Source of the DNA: Bacteroidales bacterium
GTDB lineage: Bacteria; Bacteroidota; Bacteroidia; Bacteroidales; F082
Assembly (NCBI GenBank): GCA_021647205.1
Contig: JAKIVD010000030.1
Span: forward strand, 1-39,980
Direction: 5' to 3'
DNA: 39,980 bases
How positions within the stretch are numbered: position 1 is the first letter of the stretch; the number at the start of each line of letters is the position of its first letter. The notes under the pieces were generated by a model, which did no database searches, was not told the origin of the DNA, and saw only the letters and a list, made by a program, of their open reading frames with translations. A program made the position numbers and the translations under genes. Shown piece after piece: positions 7,893-16,351 of this stretch.

Positions 7893-8635
7893 CGTTTTAT
7901 TCTTCGGGTTAATTCGGTGGCAAACACAAACTCGTTCAGTTCGGGATTATCAGTTTTCAGAATTTCTTTGTTGTTACCTTCCCACCACAATTTGCCTTTG
8001 TTGATAAAAACAATATTTTGTCCAATCTGCAATACCGAATTCATGTCGTGGGTATTGATTACCGTCGTCATATCATATTCCGCTGTCAGTTCCGAGATGA
8101 GGGCGTCAATGAGTTCTGCGGTTTTGGGGTCAAGCCCCGAATTGGGCTCGTCGCAAAACAAATATTTCGGGTTCATCGAAATAGCCCTTGCAATGGCCAC
8201 CCGTTTGATCATCCCGCCACTCAGTTCGGCAGGGAATTTATTATTGGCATTCAGCAGGTTCACACGTTGTAAAACATCATTTACCCGGTTCTGTTTCTCC
8301 TCTAAGCTCATCCTGGTAAACATATTTAAAGGAAACATGATGTTTTCTTCAACGGTGTACGAATCAAACAAAGCACCCCCCTGAAACAGCACCCCCATTT
8401 CTTTGCGTGTTTCTTTCTTTTTCTTTTCTTTCAAGCCTGAAAAACACCGCCCGTCAAAAACAACCTCTCCTTCATCAACATCAAAGAGGCCAATGCAGCA
8501 TTTCATCAACACCGTTTTTCCGGAACCGCTTTGACCAATGATGAGGTTGGTTTTACCTTTGTCAAAATTAGTTGATATGTCGGACAGCACCTGTTGTCCG
8601 TCAAAAGATTTGGATATGTTTTTTACTTCGATCAC
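7889..8635 (-). CDS. ABC transporter ATPase, MlaF-like
   Basis: A 248-aa ABC ATPase with Walker A GQSGSGKT, Q-loop GVLFQGGALFD, signature LSGGMIKRVAIARA, Walker B YLFCDEP followed by NSGLDP, and the H-loop INTHDM. The LSGG-MIKRVA variant is typical of MlaF/Ttg2A, the ATPase that drives phospholipid transport between the inner and outer membrane. The start is GTG and overlaps the upstream permease stop by 4 bases (GTGA). The downstream cvpA-like gene also overlaps by 4 bases. It is therefore the middle gene of a tight three-gene operon. No MCE (MlaD) substrate-binding gene is present in the window. Confidence 0.92.
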   Translation of the reverse strand: MIEVKNISKSFDGQQVLSDISTNFDKGKTNLIIGQSGSGKTVLMKCCIGLFDVDEGEVVFDGRCFSGLKEKKKKETRKEMGVLFQGGALFDSYTVEENIMFPLNMFTRMSLEEKQNRVNDVLQRVNLLNANNKFPAELSGGMIKRVAIARAISMNPKYLFCDEPNSGLDPKTAELIDALISELTAEYDMTTVINTHDMNSVLQIGQNIVFINKGKLWWEGNNKEILKTDNPELNEFVFATELTRRIKR

Positions 8636-9372
8636 GTAAGCAGCATTTGGGTGAGAAGCAAATCGAAAACAATAATTAATATACTGCTGGTAACCACAGC
8701 CTTGGTGCTGGCCCTGCCCACCTCTACCGATCCGCCTTTCACGGTGTAGCCCATGAAGCCCGACACCGAAGCAATAATAAACGCGAACACCACTGTTTTA
8801 ATGAGGGCATAAAAAATATCGAAGGGTTGGGGCCAGGATTGTAAACCCGTAACAAAATCAACAGGGGAAGTGATACCGGTAATGGTAACAGCCAGCCAGC
8901 CACCGAACAAACCAATACTCATCGAAAAAACAATTAGTATCGGGTTGTAAATCATGGCCGCTGTTATTTTAGGCAGGATGAGGTAGTTGGCCGGGTTGAT
9001 CCCCATTACTTTCAGTGCATCAATTTGTTCGGTAACGCGCATGGTCCCAATTTCGGAGGCAATGCTCGAACCCACTTTTCCGGCCAGAATCAGGCTCACT
9101 ATTGTGGGCGATATTTCAAGGATCATCATTTGTTTGGTGGTGTAACCAATCAGGTAGAGTGGCACCAGCGGACTGTCGATGTTGTAGGCCATCTGCATGG
9201 CAATAATGGCTCCGATAAACAACGAAATAAAAGCAACTATCCCGATAGAATCAACCCCGAGATGCTGAAAGTCGATGAACAACTGTTTCCTGAATACCCT
9301 GCCTTTGTCAGGCCTTTTGAAGGTCTGAGCCATTAACAGCACATAATCGCCAACTGTTTGAAAAAGTCCCAT
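8632..9372 (-). CDS. ABC transporter permease, MlaE-like
   Basis: A 246-aa MlaE/DUF140 family permease. It has an amphipathic N-terminus, then VGSSIASEIGTMRVTEQIDAL and VMGINPANYL in the conserved cytoplasmic region, with five or so hydrophobic segments. It forms the inner-membrane channel of Mla-type lipid transporters with the MlaF-like ATPase encoded immediately downstream. It is the first gene of the operon and is divergent from ispG across about 145 bp that must hold both promoters. No close TAnnTTTG match was found for it. Confidence 0.92.
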   Translation of the reverse strand: MGLFQTVGDYVLLMAQTFKRPDKGRVFRKQLFIDFQHLGVDSIGIVAFISLFIGAIIAMQMAYNIDSPLVPLYLIGYTTKQMMILEISPTIVSLILAGKVGSSIASEIGTMRVTEQIDALKVMGINPANYLILPKITAAMIYNPILIVFSMSIGLFGGWLAVTITGITSPVDFVTGLQSWPQPFDIFYALIKTVVFAFIIASVSGFMGYTVKGGSVEVGRASTKAVVTSSILIIVFDLLLTQMLLT

Positions 9373-9517
9373 AATTACACGGCTAATTTACACAAAAAGC
9401 GAAAAGCTGCCCCAACAAAAAATTCATGATTAAAATTACAAGCTTCCGAAGTGCTCAACAATTTCCTTACTTTTAGCACCGTTCATTTTTTTGTCTATTT
9501 TAAAAACCCCCGAACAG

Positions 9518-10954
9518 ATGCCGGATTCGCTGCTGCTTAACCATTCATCACTACCCATTAGCCGTGTTGTTCACATTGGTGATTTGGCCCTTGGCGGAAA
9601 TCACCCTGTCCGCATCCAAAGTATGGTGAATACCCCTACCCTGGATACGGCGGCAACTGTAGCCCAGTGCATCCGCCTGGTGGAAGCCGGTTGTGAGATG
9701 GTACGTATTACGGCACCGGGCATCAGGGAAGCGGAAAACCTGGCCAATATAAAAAGGGAACTTCGGAAAAAGGGGCTTAAGGTTCCCCTGATTGCCGACA
9801 TCCATTTCAACCCCAAAGCGGCTGAAGTTGCTGCACAAATTGTGGAAAAGGTTCGTATTAACCCCGGAAATTACATAGATCGCAGGCACGGAAAAGCCGA
9901 CTTTTCAGAAGCAGAATACCGACGGGAACAGGAAAAGATTGCCGAACGCCTCTCCCCCCTGCTTGCCATTTGTAAAACCAATGGAACGGCCATCCGCATC
10001 GGGACAAACTACGGCTCGCTGTCGGAAAGGATACTGGCGAAATATGGAAATACCCCGCAGGGGATGGTGGAGTCGGCCATGGAGTTTGTACATGTTTGCC
10101 GTGATTTCGGTTTTCAGAACCTGGTGCTTTCCATGAAGGCGAGCCGCGTGAAAATAATGATGGAAGCCAATTATTTGCTGGTGGAACGAATGATTGAAAG
10201 CGGGTACTATCTTCCAATTCACCTCGGGCTTACCGAAGCCGGGAGCGGTGAGGAAGCCCGTGTCAAATCTGCTGCCGGCATTGGCAGTTTGCTGGCATCC
10301 GGTATTGGCAACACCATTCGCGTTTCGCTTGCCGAAGCACCGGAAGCCGAGTTGCCGCTTGCCAGGCAACTGGTAAAATTCTATGCCCGGAATGCAATGT
10401 GCTTTCCGAAACAGCAAGCCCGATTAAGCCGGTTTTTTTCGGAACAGGGTTTGGAAGTGTTAAAAATGCAGTATCCCGGATTGGCATTTGATGAATTGCT
10501 CATCCGGTCTGCGGTTGATTTTACCCTGTCGCACCAAAAATCAAGAGCCGGCGGCATTCTGATAACAAACTGTCAGCAAACCGATGATTCCCGGCTGACA
10601 CGATTGGGGCAACATATTCTGCAAGCACTCGGCATTCGCCATTTCAGGGGCGAATTTATCGCCTGTCCTTCCTGTGGGCGCACCCAATTTAATTTAATTG
10701 AAGAATTGGAGAAAGTAAAAAGACAGACTTCACACCTCAAAGACTTAAGCATTGCCGTCATGGGTTGTATCGTCAACGGGCCAGGAGAAATGGCCGAAGC
10801 CGATTATGGTTATGTGGGTGCCGGCCCGGGAAAAGTAACGATTTATAAAGGGAAAACCGCTGTACTCAAAAATATTGAAGCCAACAGAGCCGTTCATGCC
10901 CTCATCAAGTTAATAAAAACAGAAGGCGATTGGGTGGAGGAAAGTAAGCCCTGA
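9518..10954 (+). CDS. ispG: 4-hydroxy-3-methylbut-2-en-1-yl diphosphate synthase, short-insert form
   Basis: A 478-aa IspG (GcpE) of the MEP isoprenoid pathway, which converts MEcPP to HMBPP with a [4Fe-4S] cluster. The N-terminal TIM barrel begins at VHIGDLALGG and PVRIQSM; DIHFNPKAA and KVRINPGN follow. The C-terminal reductase domain has ACPSCGRTQF and VMGCIVNGPGEM, giving the three cluster cysteines and the glutamate ligand. Between the two is about 83 residues not found in the 370-residue E. coli type. Bacteroidota and plant enzymes usually carry a much larger insert (A* domain), so this is an intermediate form. The frame can begin at a TTG at 9491; the ATG at 9518 was chosen because it leaves a normal-length N-terminus. 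Confidence 0.92.
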   Translation: MPDSLLLNHSSLPISRVVHIGDLALGGNHPVRIQSMVNTPTLDTAATVAQCIRLVEAGCEMVRITAPGIREAENLANIKRELRKKGLKVPLIADIHFNPKAAEVAAQIVEKVRINPGNYIDRRHGKADFSEAEYRREQEKIAERLSPLLAICKTNGTAIRIGTNYGSLSERILAKYGNTPQGMVESAMEFVHVCRDFGFQNLVLSMKASRVKIMMEANYLLVERMIESGYYLPIHLGLTEAGSGEEARVKSAAGIGSLLASGIGNTIRVSLAEAPEAELPLARQLVKFYARNAMCFPKQQARLSRFFSEQGLEVLKMQYPGLAFDELLIRSAVDFTLSHQKSRAGGILITNCQQTDDSRLTRLGQHILQALGIRHFRGEFIACPSCGRTQFNLIEELEKVKRQTSHLKDLSIAVMGCIVNGPGEMAEADYGYVGAGPGKVTIYKGKTAVLKNIEANRAVHALIKLIKTEGDWVEESKP

Positions 10955-10967
10955 TAAACAAGGCCAT

Positions 10968-10990
10968 TTTTCAGATTTGTCATCTGAAAA
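10968..10990. terminator. Hairpin between convergent ispG and TDH-like gene
   Basis: TTTTCAGAT and ATCTGAAAA form perfect 9-bp arms around TTGTC. It lies in the 86-bp gap between two convergent genes, where a bidirectional terminator is expected. The stem is AT-rich and lacks a long T-run, so efficiency is doubtful. Confidence 0.4.
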
Positions 10991-11040
10991 CAAAGAGAAA
11001 GGGATTTGTAATCAAGGCCAGGAACTGCATTAATATTTAT

Positions 11041-12009
11041 TTACGGATTGAAGCTGTTGGTTTGCCCCAATTTCTCCTTCACCTTCCCCAGCATCACTTC
11101 CGTCATTTTTTCCAGGTTAAAAGCGGTTTTCACCCCCCAGTCTTTCCGGGCAACGCTGTCATCGATACTGGCAGGCCAACTGTCGGCAATGGCTTGTCTG
11201 AAATCCGGTTTGTATGAAATTGTGAATTCGGGAATGTGCTTTTTGATTTCTTCGGCCAGTTGCAGGGGAGTAAACGAAATCCCGGCAATATTGTAAGCCG
11301 AACGCAGCGACAGCTTGTCACCGTTGTATTGCATCAGCCGGATGGTGTTGGCAATCGCATCATCCATAAACATCATGGGCAGCGCCGTATTTTTGGAAAG
11401 GAAACATTCATAGCTGCCATTTTTCACCGCATCGAAAAAGATTTCAACAGCATAGTCGGTCGTCCCGCCGCCGGGCTCGGTTTTGTAGCTGATGAGTCCC
11501 GGATAGCGCACACTCCTGAAATCGATGCCGTAACGTTTGTTAAAGTATTCGCCCCAGCGCTCGCCGGCCACTTTGGAAATCCCGTAAACCGTATTGGGCT
11601 CCATGACGGTCAGTTGCGGGGTTTTCTGCCGTGGTGTAGTGGGGCCGAATACCGCAATCGAGCTGGGCCAGAACAATTTCTTTGCATCCGACTGTCGGGC
11701 TGCTTCCAACGTGTTCATCAGGGCTTTCATATTGATGTCCCAAGCCTGCAATGGTATTTTTTCAGCATTTCCCGAAAGTACGGCAGCCAGGTTGTACACC
11801 TGGGTTATTTTGTAGCGCACCAGAAAATGCAGCAGGTTCTGAAAATCCATCACATCAAGAATCTGGAACGGGCCACTCCGACCGACCTCTTCGGGAGGGT
11901 ATTTGATGTCGGTAGCAAATACATTTTCATCACCATAAATCTTGCGCAAAGCCAAAACGAGTTCCGAACCAATCTGCCCCGAACTACCAATAACCAGTAT
12001 CTTTTCCAT
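11041..12009 (-). CDS. NAD-dependent epimerase-type L-threonine 3-dehydrogenase
   Basis: A 322-aa extended short-chain dehydrogenase. The Rossmann motif GSSGQIGSEL follows the start MEKILVI; the catalytic region has WPSSIAVFG (serine) and the YGISK tyrosine/lysine pair. The stretches RYPGLISY and PGGGTTDYAVEIF are typical of the short-chain L-threonine dehydrogenases, which oxidise threonine to 2-amino-3-ketobutyrate. This is distinct from the zinc-dependent Tdh. The usual partner Kbl (glycine acetyltransferase) is not in the window. The ORF extends upstream to 12039, but the ATG at 12009 places the glycine motif normally and follows a TAnnTTTG motif by 27 nt. Confidence 0.85.
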   Translation of the reverse strand: MEKILVIGSSGQIGSELVLALRKIYGDENVFATDIKYPPEEVGRSGPFQILDVMDFQNLLHFLVRYKITQVYNLAAVLSGNAEKIPLQAWDINMKALMNTLEAARQSDAKKLFWPSSIAVFGPTTPRQKTPQLTVMEPNTVYGISKVAGERWGEYFNKRYGIDFRSVRYPGLISYKTEPGGGTTDYAVEIFFDAVKNGSYECFLSKNTALPMMFMDDAIANTIRLMQYNGDKLSLRSAYNIAGISFTPLQLAEEIKKHIPEFTISYKPDFRQAIADSWPASIDDSVARKDWGVKTAFNLEKMTEVMLGKVKEKLGQTNSFNP

Positions 12010-12036
12010 AAAAGAATTGAGCTTGTAAATTGCACA

Positions 12037-12044
12037 CAAAAGTA
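12037..12044 (-). promoter_or_regulatory. Putative -7 promoter element of the TDH-like gene
   Basis: Minus-strand TACTTTTG matches TAnnTTTG and ends 27 nt before the chosen start at 12009, which supports that start over the longer frame. Confidence 0.5.
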
Positions 12045-12108
12045 TGAAAACAATGCCTCATTGCATTGGCCTGCCGAAACATTTTTCGGAAAGCAAGCCG
12101 CTTTCTGT

Positions 12109-12116
12109 TAATTTTG
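12109..12116 (+). promoter_or_regulatory. Putative -7 promoter element of the acyltransferase-like gene
   Basis: TAATTTTG ends 21 nt before the ATG at 12138. It lies inside the upstream extension of the frame, arguing for the shorter protein. Confidence 0.5.
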
Positions 12117-12137
12117 TACCAATCAAACGCACCGAAG

Positions 12138-13250
12138 ATGATTCAGATTAAAGAAGTAAAGACGGGCAAAGACATCAAACAATTTGTTGAGCTGCCATTC
12201 AAGCTATATAAAGGTCACCCCTACTGGGTTCCCCCTGTTAAAAAGGAAGAAATCAATCAGCTCAAAGCGGAAGCCAACCCTGCTTTTGCTTTTTGTGATG
12301 CCCGGTTCTGGACTGCCTGGGAAAACGGAAGTTGTGTTGGACGGATTGCCGCCATCATCAACCAGGATTACAACAAAAAAACCGGGAGGAAGATGGGGCG
12401 CTTTTCCCGCTTTGAAGTCATCGACAAGCAGGAAGTTACGGACAAGCTTTTTGAAACTGCCCAAAACTGGCTGAGCGAAAAAGGGATGGAAGCCATTCAT
12501 GGCCCGCTCGGGTTTACCAACCTCGATAACCAGGGCCTGTTGATAGAGGGCTTTGATTACCTGCCCTCCATTGCTTCGGTGATGCATTTTCCCTACTACC
12601 GGAAACATATCGAAAAACTGGGTTTTGAAAAGGAGAACGACTGGGTTGAGTTTCGCCTGAAAATTGAAGCTGTCCCCGAAAAAGCACTCCGCCTGGTAGA
12701 AATCATCAAAAAACGAAACAATCTCGAAGTGATTCATTTCAGGGAAAAAGCAGAAATGAAAAATTACCTGAAAGAGGTCTTTCATTTACTGAACAAAGCT
12801 TTTGACGAATTGCCCTACGTTGCCCCTTTTTCTGATGACATGATTGAATATTCGGCAAAAAAATACATGGATGTCCTCAAACCAAAATACATTGTGGTCA
12901 TCAAAAAAGATGGTGTGATGGTGGCTTTCATCGTTGGGTTGCCCAGCCTTTCAAAGGCCATGCAAAAAGCAGGGGGCAAACTTTTCCCCTTCGGTTTCCT
13001 GCATGTGATTAAAGCACTGAACAATCCGGAGGTGATGGATTTGCTGCTTACCGGTGTCGATCCGCATTTGCAAAAGATGGGACTGCCGGCTATTTTAATC
13101 AGTGAGCTGCAAAAATCAATGATTGAGAACGGGGTAAAATATGTAGAAACAACCGGCATGTTCGAAGACAACCTGAAAGGGGCAACAACCTGGAAGAACT
13201 ACGACCACATCCAGCACAAACGCCGCCGTTGCTTTGTAAAGGATTTGTAA
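12138..13250 (+). CDS. Acyl-CoA N-acyltransferase-like protein of unknown substrate
   Basis: A 370-aa protein resembling the GNAT-fold YghO-like family common in Bacteroidota. Features seen are the N-terminal [15 protein letters not shown], a beta-strand [34 protein letters not shown] near residue 125-145, and a second GNAT-like half with [19 protein letters not shown]. The C-terminus carries [10 protein letters not shown] and a lysine/arginine-rich KRRRCF end. The usual Q/R-x-x-G-x-G/A acetyl-CoA signature is not obvious, so the assignment is to the fold, not an activity. The start was chosen at the ATG at 12138 because it follows a promoter motif and because the upstream codons look non-coding. 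cysS starts 35 bp downstream with its own promoter motif. Confidence 0.6.
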   Translation: MIQIKEVKTGKDIKQFVELPFKLYKGHPYWVPPVKKEEINQLKAEANPAFAFCDARFWTAWENGSCVGRIAAIINQDYNKKTGRKMGRFSRFEVIDKQEVTDKLFETAQNWLSEKGMEAIHGPLGFTNLDNQGLLIEGFDYLPSIASVMHFPYYRKHIEKLGFEKENDWVEFRLKIEAVPEKALRLVEIIKKRNNLEVIHFREKAEMKNYLKEVFHLLNKAFDELPYVAPFSDDMIEYSAKKYMDVLKPKYIVVIKKDGVMVAFIVGLPSLSKAMQKAGGKLFPFGFLHVIKALNNPEVMDLLLTGVDPHLQKMGLPAILISELQKSMIENGVKYVETTGMFEDNLKGATTWKNYDHIQHKRRRCFVKDL

Positions 13251-13255
13251 TTTTG
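13248..13255 (+). promoter_or_regulatory. Putative -7 promoter element of cysS
   Basis: TAATTTTG overlaps the stop codon of the preceding gene and ends 30 nt before the cysS ATG at 13286. Confidence 0.45.
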
Positions 13256-13285
13256 TGGAAAATAACTGACACTGAAAAAAGAAAG

Positions 13286-14746
13286 ATGCCATTAACCATT
13301 TACAATACCCTCAACCGGAAGAAAGAAATATTTGAGCCCCTCAAAGCACCACACGTTGGCATGTACGTTTGCGGGCCAACGGTTTATGGTGATGCCCATT
13401 TGGGGCATGCCCGCCCGGCAATAACTTTCGATATTGTTTTCCGTTTTCTGATGCACCTGGGTTACAAAGTGCGCTACGTCCGTAACATTACCGATGTGGG
13501 ACATCTTGTCAACGATGCTGACGAAGGGGAAGACAAAATCGGGAAAAAAGCACGCCTCGAACAACTGGAGCCCATGGAAGTGGTCAAATATTATACTGAC
13601 CGCTACCATGCCAACATGGATCAATTAAATGTATTGCACCCCAGTATTGAACCAACGGCTTCGGGACATATTATTGAGCAGATTGAAATGGTCGGAAAAA
13701 TCATTGAAAATGGTTTTGCCTACCAAGCGGAGGGTTCTGTTTATTTTGATGTGGAAAAATACAACAAAATCCACCGTTATGGTAAGCTTTCGGGCAGGAA
13801 GATCGAAGAGCTTAGGGAAAATACCCGGGAACTGGCCGGTCAGGAACAGAAACGCAACAGCTTTGATTTTGCCCTTTGGAAAAAAGCCGACCCCGCGCAC
13901 CTCATGCACTGGCCATCGCCCTGGAGCGAGGGGTTTCCCGGCTGGCACATGGAGTGCTCGGCCATGGGTGCCAAATACCTTGGCGAAACTTTCGATATTC
14001 ATGGCGGTGGGATGGACCTGTTGTTCCCCCATCACGAATCGGAGATTGCACAAGCCAATGCTGCTAACGGACACGATGCCGTGAAATACTGGATGCACAA
14101 CAACATGATTACTGTTGACGGACAAAAAATGGGCAAGTCGCTGAACAATTTTATTACGCTAAATGAATTCTTCAGTGGAAAGCACGAAAAACTCAAGCGC
14201 GCCTACAGCCCGATGACCATTCGCTTTTTTATCCTTCAGGCACATTACCGCAGTACGGTCGATTTCTCAAATGATGCACTGCAAGCCGCCGAAAAAGGGA
14301 TGAAGAAACTTTTTGAAACAGTAAAACTTATCGGCAGGCTGCAGGCAGGGGGGGGGTCTTCTATTGATGTACGGCCTTTCGAAGAATTATGCATACAAGC
14401 CATGGAAGACGATTTCAATACCCCAATCGTCATTGCCCACTTGTTCGAACTTTCGAAAATCATTAACCAGATAAACGACGGAAAAGCCACCCTTTCGGCC
14501 GATGATCTCGAATTTGTGAAAAACCTCTATCAAACCTGGCTCAACGACCTGCTTGGCCTGCGCGATGAAAAAGATGAAGATGACAGCCAAGTGATAGAAT
14601 CACTGATGGAGACAATTCTGGCGCTTCGGAAAGAAGCCAAATTAAATAAGGATTATGCCACTGCCGACCGCATCCGCGATGCGCTGTCGAAAATAAATAT
14701 TGAAATTAAAGACACCAGGGATGGGGCGGAGTGGGTTTTCAAATAG
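13286..14746 (+). CDS. cysS: Cysteinyl-tRNA synthetase
   Basis: A 486-aa class I aminoacyl-tRNA synthetase. YVCGPTVYG (zinc ligand Cys29) leads into the HIGH motif HLGH (38-41). [14 protein letters not shown] and [15 protein letters not shown] supply the remaining zinc and cysteine-site residues, and KMGKSLNN is the KMSKS loop. The C-terminal DALR-like anticodon-binding region and the end helix ([18 protein letters not shown]) are intact, so the length is normal. The ORF opens at 13229; the ATG at 13286 gives the standard MPLTIYNTL start. A strong terminator follows 5 bp after the stop. Confidence 0.97.
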   Translation: MPLTIYNTLNRKKEIFEPLKAPHVGMYVCGPTVYGDAHLGHARPAITFDIVFRFLMHLGYKVRYVRNITDVGHLVNDADEGEDKIGKKARLEQLEPMEVVKYYTDRYHANMDQLNVLHPSIEPTASGHIIEQIEMVGKIIENGFAYQAEGSVYFDVEKYNKIHRYGKLSGRKIEELRENTRELAGQEQKRNSFDFALWKKADPAHLMHWPSPWSEGFPGWHMECSAMGAKYLGETFDIHGGGMDLLFPHHESEIAQANAANGHDAVKYWMHNNMITVDGQKMGKSLNNFITLNEFFSGKHEKLKRAYSPMTIRFFILQAHYRSTVDFSNDALQAAEKGMKKLFETVKLIGRLQAGGGSSIDVRPFEELCIQAMEDDFNTPIVIAHLFELSKIINQINDGKATLSADDLEFVKNLYQTWLNDLLGLRDEKDEDDSQVIESLMETILALRKEAKLNKDYATADRIRDALSKINIEIKDTRDGAEWVFK

Positions 14747-14751
14747 CATAA

Positions 14752-14785
14752 AAAAACCTTGCAACAGAGATATTGCAAGGTTTTT
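14752..14785 (+). terminator. Rho-independent terminator of cysS
   Basis: AAAAACCTTGCAA and TTGCAAGGTTTTT form perfect 13-bp arms around an 8-nt loop, ending in a T-run. This is the clearest terminator in the window. The A-run on the other side could let it work for minus-strand transcripts too. Confidence 0.85.
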
Positions 14786-14818
14786 AATTGGGGTTTAGGG
14801 TAGTTAATTGTAGAGGAA

Positions 14819-15001
14819 TTAGAGAAAAAATGATCTTTTACTAATAATTGTATAAAGTCTGAGATAGCGATCGTTTAGGTTTTCAAAGAAATATACCTTG
14901 TTGCCTTTCATAAATATTCTTGTTTCAAGATCCTTTATCTCTTTTTCAGTCATTCCTGATGCTGTTAACTCATTGAGTGAATACGATTCGTTAACCCTCA
15001 T
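14819..15001 (-). CDS. Small protein of unknown function, coupled to zinc-ribbon gene
   Basis: A 60-aa frame (MRVNESYSLNELTASGM...) rich in charged residues, with a predicted helix TEKEIKDLETRI followed by strand-like KVYFFENL and a basic hydrophobic end. No family is recognised. Its ATG overlaps the TGA of the upstream zinc-ribbon ORF by one base (TGATG); a GTG three bases earlier, in frame, is an alternative start. The stop-start overlap and shared AT-rich composition argue that the two ORFs are real and co-translated. Confidence 0.45.
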   Translation of the reverse strand: MRVNESYSLNELTASGMTEKEIKDLETRIFMKGNKVYFFENLNDRYLRLYTIISKRSFFL

Positions 15002-15246
15002 CACGACTGTTGTTTCATTTTACTCTGAACACCTTTTTTGGAACAAATCGGACAATAGGAATCCCCCACAATGGAAATATATCCACACCTGTCGCATTTG
15101 TAGTACTTCTGCAACTTCTTTTTCTTTTTACTTATATCCGATTTTATCTCCAGACTGGTCACGGTAGTTCTGTTTAAGATGAAACCGAAAATGCAATAGA
15201 TGTGCCAAAATAGCTTAACAAAAATGGCTTTTGTTTTATATTTCAT
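15001..15246 (-). CDS. Small membrane protein with C-terminal zinc ribbon
   Basis: An 81-aa frame with one hydrophobic segment near residues 8-25 (FVKLFWHIYCIFGFIL), a lysine-rich linker (KKKKKLQK) and a zinc ribbon with two CxxC knuckles: Cys51/Cys54 and Cys65/Cys68, separated by ten residues. The layout suggests a membrane-anchored cytoplasmic zinc finger. No family name is claimed. The next small ORF starts at its stop codon. The pair sits between the cysS terminator and a 300-bp gene-poor stretch, in AT-rich DNA unlike cysS. Confidence 0.5.
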   Translation of the reverse strand: MKYKTKAIFVKLFWHIYCIFGFILNRTTVTSLEIKSDISKKKKKLQKYYKCDRCGYISIVGDSYCPICSKKGVQSKMKQQS

Positions 15247-15549
15247 AAAATCAATAAGATAGGGAGGAAAATCCTTTAATATTTTGCGCGGCCCTCACTT
15301 TTAACCGAGCTGTTTTCGCCCGGAACTTACGAATACGGATAAGTTGCTAACCCAATTTGTGTAGGTACGGATAATTTGGCGAATGAAATGTGGGCCGTAA
15401 TTTGACTTTTGCCGGATAATTAATTGAATTGTTTTAGCTTTGGGGTTTGAAATTTGTTGATTCATTTTGTTTGAAAAACAACCTGATAAATACAATTCGT
15501 TTCGTTGACAACTGAATACAGCCTTTGTTTACAAAAAAGATTCTATAAA
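15247..15549. other. Gene-poor AT-rich gap
   Basis: About 300 bp without a convincing gene. A 64-codon minus-strand frame (15301-15495) exists but has no recognisable features. The word GGATAA recurs at about 15337, 15369 and 15414 in similar contexts (TACGGATAAGTTG, TACGGATAATTTG, CCGGATAATTAATTG), possibly remnants of a short repeat. Promoters for the zinc-ribbon pair (minus) and the small lipoprotein (plus) should lie here, but no TAnnTTTG match stands out. Confidence 0.4.
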
Positions 15550-15951
15550 ATGAGCAGTTTAAAAAACTTCCCCGTTGCCCTTTTGATCGTGTTCTCCCTT
15601 TTTGCCACGGATTGTACCACAACTGATGGGAATGCCAACGACGACCCGCTTGATAAATTCCTGGGGGTCTGGCAGGTTTCGGACCAGGCTGCCCGTTTAA
15701 ACTACGAAGTTGTGATTCAAAGAAATCCGGCTAATTCTGCCGAGTTGTTGTTGGAAAATTTTGCTGACCTCGGGGGCACTGCCGTGGGCCTGGTGGTCGG
15801 AAGTGAGGTAATTATCGACAAACAAACCATCGCTGGCGGATATCAGGCAGAGGGTTCGGGAAGCTACATCAGTTCGTCCAGACTCGATTTCGGGTACGAA
15901 CTGGATGACGGAATTGACAAAGAAAAACGCAAAGCGGTTTTTAGCAGGTAA
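15550..15951 (+). CDS. Small secreted protein, possible lipoprotein
   Basis: A 133-aa protein with an N-terminal hydrophobic signal (FPVALLIVFSLFA) followed by Cys22. The residue before the cysteine is Asp (FATDC), unlike the usual Gly/Ala/Ser of a lipobox, so lipidation is uncertain. The mature part starts TTTDGNANDDPLDKFLG and then reads VWQVSD, a beta-rich domain opening of the small lipocalin-like or META-like type seen in Bacteroidota; this is only a resemblance. The frame extends to 15505; the ATG at 15550 gives the best signal peptide. It is convergent with the DUF4296 lipoprotein gene, 15 bp away. Confidence 0.6.
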   Translation: MSSLKNFPVALLIVFSLFATDCTTTDGNANDDPLDKFLGVWQVSDQAARLNYEVVIQRNPANSAELLLENFADLGGTAVGLVVGSEVIIDKQTIAGGYQAEGSGSYISSSRLDFGYELDDGIDKEKRKAVFSR

Positions 15952-15966
15952 GCAAATATTCGATTA

Positions 15967-16350
15967 TTATTTGACTGAATCGCTCCGGATGGTTTCTTCT
16001 TTTAATTGACCCTGTATCCTGCTTAGTTTTGCCAAAACCTTGTCGTAAACCTGTTCCATCTTCTCGGGATTGTTGTTGTAGTAATTCAGGTTTTCGTTGA
16101 GTATTTTGGCATTGATCCCATAAGTCGAAAAAACCTGTTTGTAGGCAGATTCCCGGAAATTTTGTTGCTCAATCCGGCGTGTTCTCCGGTAGGTAATGGC
16201 ACCTTCGGCCAGTTGTACATCCGTAAGTATATTCACCATTTCCTTTTCGCTCAGCAAATGGTCGGGGGGGCTTATTTCCGGCTGGTTTTCGTGGTAGCAC
16301 GATAAGAGCAGGGGGACGAGCAGCAGGAAAGTAAATCTGTAGCGCATCAT
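15967..16350 (-). CDS. DUF4296 family lipoprotein
   Basis: A 127-aa protein with a signal peptide and lipobox LLLSC (Cys18), followed by the DUF4296 pattern: LLSEKEMVNILTDVQLAEGAI, then a mid-region YKQVFSTYGI and NLNYYNNNPEKMEQVYDKVLAKL. The family is characteristic of Bacteroidota; its function is unknown and it is expected on the cell envelope. The ATG at 16350 follows a GGAGG sequence and the recQ stop by one base, so it is probably co-transcribed with recQ. A longer TTG-initiated form would overlap recQ by 11 bases. Confidence 0.85.
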   Translation of the reverse strand: MMRYRFTFLLLVPLLLSCYHENQPEISPPDHLLSEKEMVNILTDVQLAEGAITYRRTRRIEQQNFRESAYKQVFSTYGINAKILNENLNYYNNNPEKMEQVYDKVLAKLSRIQGQLKEETIRSDSVK

Positions 16351-16351
16351 T

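Noticed and set aside
11236-12111. 291-codon plus-strand frame over the TDH-like gene
   Set aside because: It is antisense to a protein with all dehydrogenase motifs and has no family features.
15301-15495. 64-codon minus-strand frame in the gene-poor gap
   Set aside because: No signal peptide, domain or coupling; it could be chance in AT-rich DNA.
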